Source: an uncultured Prevotellaceae bacterium (lineage in GTDB: Bacteria; Bacteroidota; Bacteroidia; Bacteroidales; Bacteroidaceae). Taken from it: a stretch of 64,000 nt of DNA. A program made the translations under genes and the position numbers. The notes beneath the pieces are model-generated. The model saw nothing but the letters and a program-made list of their open reading frames with translations, searched no databases and was not told where the DNA came from. The stretch is from positions 1-64,000 of the forward strand of contig CAMHNI010000009.1 in NCBI GenBank assembly GCA_946186505.1, read 5' to 3'. Shown piece after piece: positions 32,057 to 38,621 of this stretch (position 1 is the first letter of the stretch; each line of letters starts with the position of its first letter).

Positions 32057-32407
32057 TTATGCGGCCTCTGGAACCTCGTTCCAGTCGGCAAGGAGCTTAC
32101 CGAAAGGACAATCCTTGCCTTTTTCTGCAAGTTCGTCCACCTTGGGTATCAGCTCTTCGATTTCAATACCTCCACTCATAACTTCTTGTTCTGATTCTTC
32201 TTCCTTGGTCAGTTCCTTCTTCTTGTCCTTCACAATGTCCTTGGGATGGAACTCGGCAGCCTCGCTGCTGATGTCGATTTCCTCTTCCTCGACAGCGGCC
32301 TCCAAAGGCAGCTCGTCCTTCTTGAAGAACTGGTCGTAGGAAATCATCCCGGCATAGTAAAGGATGTAGCCGAAGAAAACAACCGTAAGTAAATTACCGA
32401 ATGTCAT
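32057..32407 (-). CDS. Small membrane-anchored acidic protein
   Basis: 116 residues: one N-terminal membrane helix (MTFGNLLTVVFFGYILYYAG) and a highly acidic cytoplasmic tail with EEEEIDISSEAAEF and KEELTKEEESEQEV-like runs. No named family is recognised, though short proteins of this shape occur near traE in Bacteroides elements (the TraD position). It is separated by about 175 bp from traE downstream. Confidence 0.6.
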   Translation of the reverse strand: MTFGNLLTVVFFGYILYYAGMISYDQFFKKDELPLEAAVEEEEIDISSEAAEFHPKDIVKDKKKELTKEEESEQEVMSGGIEIEELIPKVDELAEKGKDCPFGKLLADWNEVPEAA

Positions 32408-32517
32408 ACTTTTCTCTGTGCATATTGTTTGTTATCCTGTTTCCTCCGTCTCAAATCCACAGCCTGCCTGCCAATGACAGGACGGGACTGCGGATTCTCT
32501 GAGCGAAGAAAATGAGC

Positions 32518-32811
32518 TTATGTAGTTGCAGCAGGAGCGGGTGCGTCAAGACTCTCCACGTTCCAAGCTCTGTTGCTGCCATACCAGTGACCGTCCTTCT
32601 CGTCGGCGCGAGGGTCGTAGCTGACCTTCACGCGCATCTGCTCCTGAAGGGCATACTGTTTGATCTTGTCCTCCCCGAAAACGTCAAAGAGACAACGCTT
32701 GGGGTACTGTTCCTCAGTTTCCAGCACATACTGCTGGCTCTTCCAACCTCCTCGTGCAGAGGTGCCGCTCTTCTCCGGCAACACTGCGATAATCTTACCT
32801 TGAATTTCCAT
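32518..32811 (-). CDS. DUF3127 protein (OB-fold-like, probable ssDNA binding)
   Basis: 97 residues with the DUF3127 pattern: MEIQGKIIAVLPEKSGTSAR, GWKSQQYVLETEEQYPKRCL, FDVFGEDKIKQY. The beta-rich layout is that of a small OB fold, as in phage and plasmid single-strand-binding-like proteins, ending in a short Ala/Pro tail. It probably coats or senses transferred DNA. Confidence 0.75.
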   Translation of the reverse strand: MEIQGKIIAVLPEKSGTSARGGWKSQQYVLETEEQYPKRCLFDVFGEDKIKQYALQEQMRVKVSYDPRADEKDGHWYGSNRAWNVESLDAPAPAATT

Positions 32812-32852
32812 TTGCTTGATTACTTTTGATATTTATTACTTGTGCCGGATGG

Positions 32853-33296
32853 TCACGCACCCAGCCACGTTTGCTTGTAAATCACTGCCGGTACGCTCCA
32901 GGGGGCGAAGTCCAGTCCTGCCTTACGCGCATTCTCTTCACGGTGGCGATGGCGCTTCTGTTCTGGAGTGTAGTAAATGGTGTTGCTGCCTCGCATTACG
33001 ATATAGCCGTCATTCTTCAGCTTGGTGCGGTACTTTACCTTCCTGGGATTGGTGACCAGCTTGATATTGGTATGCTGGTCCAAGCCAAAGACGATACGCG
33101 CACGTTCCTTCTTTATCAGTTTCCTGCGGATTCTGGAGCGTATTTCCTTTTCCTCTTCTTTGGTGCGGGTCAGGTGGAGTCCTATGACAACACGCCTGAC
33201 AGTGCTCTTTGAGGTGTGTGTCGCCTCTGCTATCTCAACCTGTGAGAAGGTGGGATAGAGTTCCCTTACAGTTTCTTCATATTCGTTCTTGCTCAT
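32853..33296 (-). CDS. HTH-containing conjugation-region protein
   Basis: A 147-residue basic protein. The N-terminal part (MSKNEYEETVRELYPTFSQV then EIAEATHTSKSTVRRVVIGL) is a clear helix-turn-helix, followed by an Arg/Lys-rich region (RIRRKLIKKERARIVFGLDQ) and a beta-rich tail. It lies between the DUF3408 gene and the DUF3127 gene on one strand, in the position of TraC/D-like regulators. The target is unknown. Confidence 0.65.
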   Translation of the reverse strand: MSKNEYEETVRELYPTFSQVEIAEATHTSKSTVRRVVIGLHLTRTKEEEKEIRSRIRRKLIKKERARIVFGLDQHTNIKLVTNPRKVKYRTKLKNDGYIVMRGSNTIYYTPEQKRHRHREENARKAGLDFAPWSVPAVIYKQTWLGA

Positions 33297-33316
33297 ATCC
33301 TTGTCATTTTAGATGC

Positions 33317-33751
33317 TCATATCAGGCTGTCGTGCTGCTTGATGCGCTCACGAAGTTCCTGCTTGTTCAGTATGATGAAGGAGCGAAGGATGGCGTTTAT
33401 GGTGTCGGTGACCGACATGCGGTTGATGTCGCAAGCCTTCAGTGCGGTCACGATGTCCTCGTCAATCCAGTACATCTTCCGTCCGTCCTTCTTCACTCGG
33501 TAGCCATAGCCCTCTCCACATTTCAGAAAGGTGTTCCACCACTCGTTACCCTCCTTGGGCATGGCGGTAGGTGTTGGCTTATGCTCAGTATTTATCCTTG
33601 GAGTCGGTTCGGCAACTGGCTCTTCCTGCGGCCTCTGTACGGGGGCGGCATTCTGTTTCTGCCGTCCCTGTACGTCGAGAACGATACCCTCAATGTCATC
33701 GGGTAGCGTCATCAGGTCGTCCGAGGTCATTTCATTTACCTTCTTTGCCAT
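33317..33751 (-). CDS. DUF3408 protein, probable ribbon-helix-helix partner of ParA
   Basis: About 144 residues from MAKKVNEMTSDDLMTL, overlapping the end of parA by 20 bp. A Pro/Gln-rich linker leads to a C-terminal domain KMYWIDEDIVTALKACDI then MSVTDTINAILRSFIILNKQ: one strand and two helices, the layout of ribbon-helix-helix DNA-binding proteins such as ParG or omega. DUF3408 proteins regularly follow ParA-type genes in Bacteroides elements. I infer that it is the DNA-binding partner of ParA and may bind the octamer arrays. Confidence 0.7.
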   Translation of the reverse strand: MAKKVNEMTSDDLMTLPDDIEGIVLDVQGRQKQNAAPVQRPQEEPVAEPTPRINTEHKPTPTAMPKEGNEWWNTFLKCGEGYGYRVKKDGRKMYWIDEDIVTALKACDINRMSVTDTINAILRSFIILNKQELRERIKQHDSLI

Positions 33752-34427
33752 AGCCGTTCTCTCCAAAGATGTTGTCATAGATGCAATCAAAGGCAGGTGT
33801 CACAATGGACTTTTGGGTGTCCATTAGTCCCATCGTGTTATATCGCTGCATTTCCACACGCTGTTCAATCTTGGGGGTGACGATGCCGAACTTCGACCAC
33901 TGTTCATCGGTCTCAGCCCAGAGTTTTTTTTCCCTCTCGGTGCCGTAACGCTTGTCGTGCTTGTTGACGATGAAGAATATCTTAGTCGCCATCGACTGTA
34001 CACGCTTCTTCAGCTGTAGGATGAAGCCAAGGAAGGTCACGGTGGAGTTGATGGAGGTGGTCTCATACTGATACGGACAAACAATATAGTCTGTCTGTAC
34101 GAAAAGGGGAATGAGTCCCTGCTGGGCGAGGTTGCCGGGCGCGTCAATGAGTACCACACCATTAAGCTGGCGCAGATTCTTCATCAGGTTCTTGACATTC
34201 TCGGGGTCTGCGATGCTGAAAGCCTGTACCTTGTACTTCTCCTTTTGGTCTGGGTACTTCTTGTAGTCGGCCTTACGCTTCTCAAAGATGGTCTGCTGTC
34301 CGTCGCAGTCAATAACGATGGTTCTCTTGCCTCGGTTTACCAGATAGTTGGCAAACAGGGTACACAGTGTTGTCTTGCCTACGCCGCCTTTTTGGTTGGC
34401 AAACGTGATGATTGTTACTTCGCTCAT
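33732..34427 (-). CDS. parA: ParA-family partition ATPase
   Basis: A 231-residue deviant Walker ATPase. Its P-loop KGGVGKTT at 13-20 starts with the signature Lys; GVVLIDAPGNLAQQGLI supplies the DxPG motif and VIDCDGQQ the Walker A' acid. The size fits small ParA proteins (no N-terminal HTH), which usually pair with ribbon-helix-helix proteins. In conjugative elements of this group the homologue is often called TraA. Its promoter is at 34620-34651 with a long leader that holds a 13-bp inverted repeat and a possible small gene. Confidence 0.9.
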   Translation of the reverse strand: MSEVTIITFANQKGGVGKTTLCTLFANYLVNRGKRTIVIDCDGQQTIFEKRKADYKKYPDQKEKYKVQAFSIADPENVKNLMKNLRQLNGVVLIDAPGNLAQQGLIPLFVQTDYIVCPYQYETTSINSTVTFLGFILQLKKRVQSMATKIFFIVNKHDKRYGTEREKKLWAETDEQWSKFGIVTPKIEQRVEMQRYNTMGLMDTQKSIVTPAFDCIYDNIFGENGYGKEGK

Positions 34428-34468
34428 AATTAATCGTCAATTTAAAGATGAATACTTGTTCTCTTCAC

Positions 34469-34603
34469 TCACTGTGGCTGCCGATGGTGACAGTCCTGAC
34501 AGGCTCCCTTTTTTGTAGGCCAATTCTTACGAGGAGTCGGGCCCCAGAACAAGTATTCGTTGACGATGTACCAGTCATCACACACCCACTTTCGGGTGGT
34601 CAA
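34469..34603 (-). CDS. Possible 44-residue zinc-finger-like peptide in the parA leader
   Basis: An open frame from TTG (34603) to TGA (34469). It begins about 10 bp after the expected transcript start from the promoter at 34620-34651. It encodes TTRKWVCDDWYIVNEYLFWG, then PTPRKNWPTKKGACQDCHHR and a short tail. Trp/Tyr content, codon choice and the C...CxxCHH pattern look protein-like, but there is no ATG (TTG or a later GTG would be used). Alternatively this is only the structured parA leader: a 13-bp inverted repeat (34450-34462 with 34546-34558) overlaps it. Confidence 0.35.
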   Translation of the reverse strand: MTTRKWVCDDWYIVNEYLFWGPTPRKNWPTKKGACQDCHHRQPQ

Positions 34604-34619
34604 CCATTGATTTCGGGTG

Positions 34620-34651
34620 CAAAGTTACGCATAATATTTTGAACCGCCAAA
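34620..34651 (-). promoter_or_regulatory. Promoter of the parA operon
   Basis: TTTG (34648-34651), 20 bp, TAACTTTG (34620-34627) on the minus strand: a full Bacteroidota promoter. The leader to the parA start is about 190 nt. Confidence 0.65.
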
Positions 34652-34790
34652 CAATTATTCAGAAATTTATAGTTTTGATATTTAATAATGTCTAATTTTC
34701 TTACTTTTATCATATTAGATAATAATAAGTAATGTGTTTCTGTATGTAACTCTGTTCTGATGGAGTCATACTTTTCCCTTCTGGTTCAAT
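34652..34790. other. AT-rich spacer, possibly degenerate octamers
   Basis: Between the divergent parA operon and the 143-residue gene. Some 8-bp units (ATTCAGAA at 34657, TTTCTTAC at 34697, TTTCTGTA at 34737) fall in one 8-bp phase, but the intervening units are poor matches, so relationship to the other arrays is uncertain. Confidence 0.3.
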
Positions 34791-35222
34791 ATGAGTAAGG
34801 ATAACAACGAAAGACATTACGGATTTAAGCATATTCAGCCTGAATATAGTTGGATGACTCCTGGCTGGATAGAAGAGTTGGTGAAACACGAGCCAGATGA
34901 AGAAGTAAGAAATCACATCACAGAAATATTGGAGGACTTGGCTAACCCGGAAAGTTCCCGCTTGGAAAGCCCAACGGACAAATTCGATTGTTTGGAAGAA
35001 TACTGGTTCAATCGGATAGAGGCATTCAATGGTAAGAAGTTGGAGGATGATGAGGTCTACAAGTGGCTCATGGTCTCGATGGATTTCTTTGCCAAGAATG
35101 ATGCCTTTGAATTGTGCTATAACATTCAGAAGGCTATAGAGGTTATCAGAAGGTTTATTGCAAACAGTGAAAAAGGACATGCGGAACCTGTAGCCGATGA
35201 CGGAAGCGGTTTGCCATTTTGA
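34791..35222 (+). CDS. Conserved-looking hypothetical protein between parA and relaxase
   Basis: A 143-residue acidic, helical protein (SWMTPGWIEELVKHEPDEEV; KFDCLEEYWFNRIEAFNG; AFELCYNIQKAIEVIRRFIA) ending DDGSGLPF. No family is recognised. It is one of the few rightward genes of the element, has its own strong terminator, and converges on the relaxase gene. Codon use and a clean start support it as real. Confidence 0.65.
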   Translation: MSKDNNERHYGFKHIQPEYSWMTPGWIEELVKHEPDEEVRNHITEILEDLANPESSRLESPTDKFDCLEEYWFNRIEAFNGKKLEDDEVYKWLMVSMDFFAKNDAFELCYNIQKAIEVIRRFIANSEKGHAEPVADDGSGLPF

Positions 35223-35235
35223 GGGATATGGAAAC

Positions 35236-35263
35236 AAAAACGCCAATTGCGATTGGCGTTTTT
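35236..35263. terminator. Bidirectional terminator
   Basis: Perfect hairpin CGCCAAT-TGCG-ATTGGCG (35241-35258) flanked by five A and five T, so it can stop both the rightward gene ending at 35222 and the leftward relaxase transcript. Confidence 0.85.
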
Positions 35264-35277
35264 GCTAAACCACTGAA

Positions 35278-36561
35278 CTATCGTTTCAACTGGTTCTCAT
35301 CATCGATGTCATTGTAACGAGTGTTGTAACCAACTTCCCATTCACGATTCTGATCCCGTGAGCCTTCCTTGGTAATAATGGGCTTGCGCAGACGAGGATT
35401 GTTTGAGCGCTCGGGCTTTGGCTCTTTGTTGTGGTGATGGACTGTCGGATGCTGTTCGAGGGGATGCTCCTGCTGCCAGGCCTTGCGGTCGTTGGCTCGA
35501 AGGGTTTCTACCTGATAGTCCTGCAGGTCTATAAATTCGTCACCGTATGCGATACGGCCTTTGGAGATATGAGTACCGAACTGGCGGCGAAGCATACGGT
35601 TCAGCTCGCGGGTGGTCAGGTCGGGATTGTCCTCCAGCATCGCGTCGATAAACTCGTCCATGCGGTGCAGGCGTTCCTCCTTTGACTGGAATTGCAGGAG
35701 TTCGCTGAGCTTCCACACGTTGCCACCTTTGAAGACGGTCTTGGTCTGGTGGTCGATGATGGTATAGCCGTAGGGCTTGTCCTTGGAACCATGGAAAACG
35801 AGGTCGATGCCAAACTTCTCTTTCATCAGGGTGCGGAGTTCGTCTTTGTCGGCGGTCATGTCGCGGTACTTCTTCAGGATGGCACGGAGCTGTCGACGTC
35901 GCTTCTCATCAGGCTCGAAAGATTTCAGGTGCGACTGGACGGTGGCCATCGGCAGGGTGTCGATGACGTGTCCGTCACGCTTGATGCAGAGACAGTCATC
36001 CTTCTCGTAGCACTCATAGCCGCTGGATTCAAGGATGGCCTTGAACTGGCTGACGGTGGAGAAGCGGTAATCCAAGGCTTTCTTCACGGCATCGGATGCC
36101 CGCTGCTCCTGGTTCTCGCCCATAATGCGGTTGATGACTTCCTGAGAGCGGATGCGTTCCTGATTGTGGTCTATCTTGTGGCCATCGGGAGCCACACGGC
36201 TGGTGACGATGTGCAGATGATTGTTGTCGGTGTCGTGGTGAGCATAGATCAGAACAGGCTGGTTGGGGTCGCCATAGCCCATTTCATCGAGATATTTGTG
36301 GGCTATCTCCAGCAGTTGCTCATGGGTATATTCGTTTCCTCGGCAGGAAATGGCGAGGTGGAACTGGGGTTTCTGGATGCGATCATTATACTGATAAGTG
36401 TAATCGATGAACGCTTGTTTCAACTCTTCGGGTGTATAGTTCTGGTCAATGAGGTCGAAACCTTTCATCTCCAGAAGCTCGGCAACACCCTCTGAGACCT
36501 TTCGCTCGTTGTAATCGACAGCATGGAAGGTGGTGCTCGACGGTAGAATTGTTGCTATCAT
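35278..36561 (-). CDS. Relaxase / mobilisation nuclease (PF03432 type)
   Basis: A 427-residue relaxase. The metal-binding histidines lie in HHDTDNNHLHIV at 108-119 and the candidate nicking Tyr is Tyr17 (HAVDYNERK). IDHNQERIRSQEVINRIM and a C-terminal basic region (PKPERSNNPRLRKPIITKEG) follow. It nicks oriT and pilots the strand through the channel. It is transcribed after the mobC-like gene, from which it is separated only by the octamer array at 36562-36680. Confidence 0.9.
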   Translation of the reverse strand: MIATILPSSTTFHAVDYNERKVSEGVAELLEMKGFDLIDQNYTPEELKQAFIDYTYQYNDRIQKPQFHLAISCRGNEYTHEQLLEIAHKYLDEMGYGDPNQPVLIYAHHDTDNNHLHIVTSRVAPDGHKIDHNQERIRSQEVINRIMGENQEQRASDAVKKALDYRFSTVSQFKAILESSGYECYEKDDCLCIKRDGHVIDTLPMATVQSHLKSFEPDEKRRRQLRAILKKYRDMTADKDELRTLMKEKFGIDLVFHGSKDKPYGYTIIDHQTKTVFKGGNVWKLSELLQFQSKEERLHRMDEFIDAMLEDNPDLTTRELNRMLRRQFGTHISKGRIAYGDEFIDLQDYQVETLRANDRKAWQQEHPLEQHPTVHHHNKEPKPERSNNPRLRKPIITKEGSRDQNREWEVGYNTRYNDIDDENQLKR

Positions 36562-36680
36562 TTGCAGAATTACTGAAAAATAGAAATTATGAAATACAGT
36601 AATTCAGAAAGACAGAAAATATTAAAGAGACAATTTAAAGCGGCTCTGTCTCTGAATTTCAGATTTTATGAAAATCATAG
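36562..36680. repeat. Octamer array between the relaxase and mobC genes
   Basis: From TTGCAGAA (36562) the sequence runs in 8-bp units: TTACTGAA, AAATAGAA, ATTATGAA, ATACAGTA, ATTCAGAA, AGACAGAA, AATATTAA, AGAGACAA. After a one-base phase change it continues TCTCTGAA, TTTCAGAT, TTTATGAA, AATCATAG up to the mobC stop. On the minus strand several units read TTCTGTAT/TTCTGTCT-like. It fills the entire spacer between the two mobilisation genes. Confidence 0.7.
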
Positions 36681-37058
36681 TTTTGACACTTCTTTGGCTA
36701 TGTCATGTAGTTCCCCCTTTATGCTGTTGATGAGTTTCTGAATTTCTGCAACTTGGGGATAGAGGGTCTGCTCGAAGAACTGCGGAGTGAGTTCTTCAGC
36801 GATTGCCAGCTCATTGGCTCGCTTGACAGTCTGGTTGAAGTTACCGCCAAGCCAGCTGAGTTCCTGCTGGTATTGGCGATAGAGGGCTGTCATTTCCTTC
36901 AGAGCCTTGACTTTGCCGTGGGTGGCGGTGTCGTCGAACTGTCTGACGGCATCGCGAATCATTGCGCTGACAGCCTTATAGCGGGCTGCTTTCCTCATGA
37001 ATAGGGCATCCTCCTCTGGAGTGAGCCTCACTTTTCTTACGATAGTTCTCTTGTCCAT
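36675..37058 (-). CDS. MobC-like relaxosome accessory protein
   Basis: 127 residues. The N-terminus MDKRTIVRKVRLTPEEDALF then KAARYKAVSAMIRDAV resembles a ribbon-helix-helix, followed by helices with GGNFNQTVKRANELA, the motif typical of MobC-type proteins that help the relaxase melt oriT. It is the first gene after the promoter at 37253-37284, about 200 nt downstream of it. Confidence 0.8.
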   Translation of the reverse strand: MDKRTIVRKVRLTPEEDALFMRKAARYKAVSAMIRDAVRQFDDTATHGKVKALKEMTALYRQYQQELSWLGGNFNQTVKRANELAIAEELTPQFFEQTLYPQVAEIQKLINSIKGELHDIAKEVSKL

Positions 37059-37074
37059 TATTCCTTATATATAA

Positions 37075-37252
37075 GATACGAGTTGCGAGTATCGGCATCC
37101 CCAGGGCGGCAGCTCTGGCAAGGTGACTTTTTGGTCAGCAAATCCCGTCAGCGGGGTTTGTGGCCACAAAAGTACAACTTGCTATTCTGTTTCCGCAGGA
37201 CTCGCCTTGCGGCTTGCTCGTGTGTTGCCTTGGTGGGCTGGCCTCGCATCTA
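37075..37252. other. Candidate oriT region in the mobC leader
   Basis: About 180 GC-rich bases upstream of the mobilisation genes with several inverted repeats. These are the 14-bp perfect palindrome TTTGTGGCCACAAA (37157-37170), a CCCG/CGGG hairpin just before it, and a bulged hairpin near 37195-37215 (CCGCAGG ... CCTTGCGG). Location next to mobC and relaxase is where oriT is usually found. No nick consensus could be assigned with confidence. Confidence 0.4.
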
Positions 37253-37284
37253 CAAAGGTACGGATTTTCGTTGATGTGGGCAAA
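37253..37284 (-). promoter_or_regulatory. Promoter of the mobilisation operon
   Basis: TTTG (37281-37284), 20 bp, TACCTTTG (37253-37260) on the minus strand; a textbook Bacteroidota promoter reading toward mobC and the relaxase gene through the candidate oriT. Confidence 0.65.
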
Positions 37285-37318
37285 CATTACGTGCCGAAAG
37301 TTACGATAAAATCGGCCG

Positions 37319-37639
37319 TTTCTGAAAGATAGAGTTTCTGATTTACTATCTTTCTGAATTACTGATTTTCTGTATTTCTTATTCTCTGAATATCTGAATT
37401 ACTGATTTTTTGAAAATATGAATTTCTGTATTTCATAAACTTTGAATGATAGATTTTCTTAAACTCTGTCTTTCTTAATTTCTTAATTTACCGAATTACT
37501 GAAACTCTTATTTTCTGTATTTCATAAAAACTGAGTTGCTGAATTTATGTATTTCATATTTACTGAAAGATAGAATTGCTGAAAGATAGAATTACAAAGT
37601 TTCTAAGTTTATGAATCTCTGAAAATATGTCTTTCTGCA
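37319..37639. repeat. 40-unit octamer array
   Basis: 321 bp that can be read as 40 consecutive units of 8 bp with one extra base (unit 22 has 9). Consensus TTTCTGAA; frequent variants are TTACTGAA, TTACTGAT, TTTCTGTA, TTTCTTAA, TTTCATAA, TCTCTGAA, TTGCTGAA, and reversed-looking AGATAGAA. Units such as TTTCTGTA-TTTCATAA recur as pairs. The array carries no ORF and lies between the mobilisation promoter and the replication origin. Confidence 0.85.
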
Positions 37640-37707
37640 TCGAGGGAAATGAATGGATGAGGCGGCAGATAGAGGCTGGAAGCCTTGGTGGTCTCGCGGA
37701 TTTTGTG

Positions 37708-37886
37708 TACCTTTACATAAACAAAACGTAAGTAGTATGCAGATATTTGTACTGTTCTTTATGCTCGGCTACGGCATTGTACTTGGAATATTCAAGATAC
37801 TCGCATGCATCGCCAAACTCGGATGGCTTCTGGCGATGTTTCTGTGCCGTGTAGTCGACGAATTGGCTGGCGGAGTTCACTGCTAA
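37708..37886 (+). CDS. Small membrane protein (49 residues) with its own promoter
   Basis: A promoter TTGG (37685-37688), 19 bp, TACCTTTA (37708-37715) precedes ATG at 37737; the coding part is 37737-37886. The product is MQIFVLFFMLGYGIVLGIFK, then ILACIAKLGWLLAMFLCRVV and a short tail: two hydrophobic stretches, so probably membrane-embedded. No family is recognised. It could be a toxin-like or regulatory peptide near the origin. A longer upstream start is unlikely because it would precede the promoter. Confidence 0.45.
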
Positions 37887-38126
37887 GGGTAGTGGCCATC
37901 GACTGCTGAGAACCAGATTTCAAGTTTCGACGCTTGGAGCCTGGTCAATAATAGTGTGCCTTTCGCTCGATGAAATGGACAAAAAAAGGGGACTTTACTC
38001 ACATGCTCAAAAGATGGCAAGACGAGGTGCTTTCGCTTTTTGAGCTGGTTTTTCGGCAAAAAAGTTGCATCAGGCTAAAAGGGAAAAGAAGTCTTGGCAC
38101 TCTATCATAGAATTGCATAGAACATC
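37887..38126. other. Origin-proximal spacer
   Basis: About 240 bp with no gene. It contains A/T-rich tracts and a region of short A-runs (aaaaaaagggg, ggcaaaaaag) that might aid bending near the origin. Confidence 0.3.
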
Positions 38127-38507
38127 GAACTTAGGAGAAAATGCGCTGAAATGTGCCTGAAAGCCTCGATTTTCTTTTCCCTTTGGTAAATCCATCGTAT
38201 CATAGACCTTCATCTTTTTCCCTTTAAGCCCAGCCGCCTCTCTCGTGCGCGTATAAAGCTTTATTTATTAAATTATTTATTATAGCTTTATTTAAAGGAA
38301 GCCGAATTATGTGTATTTACAGGGTTTTCAGGAGTTTTTTCAGGAGAAAATGCGCTGAACTTAGGAGGTTTTGCGCTGGAAGTTAGGAGATTTTGCGCTG
38401 AACTTAGGAGAAAATGCGCTAAATGGTTGTCCCAGACGTTGACCCAAGAGCGGCGGGATGTGATATTCTATGAGAACAGAAATCGAACTTAGGAGGTTTT
38501 GCGCTTG
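38127..38507. repeat. Iteron-type replication origin (six iterons)
   Basis: Six copies of a motif AACTTAGGAG(AAAA or GTTTT-like)TGCGCTG: at 38127-38150, 38341-38359 (partial left side), 38358-38379, 38379-38400, 38401-38423 and 38485-38507. The four central copies are spaced 21-22 bp, i.e. two helical turns, as in iteron plasmids. Two variants alternate: GGAGAAAATGCGCT and GGAGGTTTTGCGCT. An AT-rich stretch (38262-38300, near TTTATTTATTAAATTATT) between iterons 1 and 2 could be the unwinding element. All lie upstream of the Rep gene. Confidence 0.85.
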
Positions 38508-38572
38508 TCTAAATAAGAAATCGTGACTTGGAAAATTAACATTCTTATTATTATCATTACTGAATAGTTGTA

Positions 38573-38580
38573 GTAACTTT
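38573..38580 (+). promoter_or_regulatory. -7 box of the rep gene
   Basis: TAACTTTG about 42 bp before the Rep start, with no clear TTTG at the usual distance. It lies 66 bp after the last iteron, so Rep bound to iterons could repress it. Confidence 0.5.
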
Positions 38581-38621
38581 GCATCGAGAAATTCAAGTCA
38601 TAAGGCAAACGTTTAACAGAA

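Noticed and set aside
35692..36495. 267-residue rightward ORF opposite the relaxase
   Set aside because: Shadow frame; the relaxase frame has conserved HxH and helical motifs.
37319..37639. CRISPR array
   Set aside because: The units are 8 bp, contiguous and degenerate, with no spacers and no cas genes in the window.
38127..38507. CRISPR or transposon-end repeats
   Set aside because: The 21-22-bp spacing without unique spacers and the Rep_3 gene downstream identify iterons.
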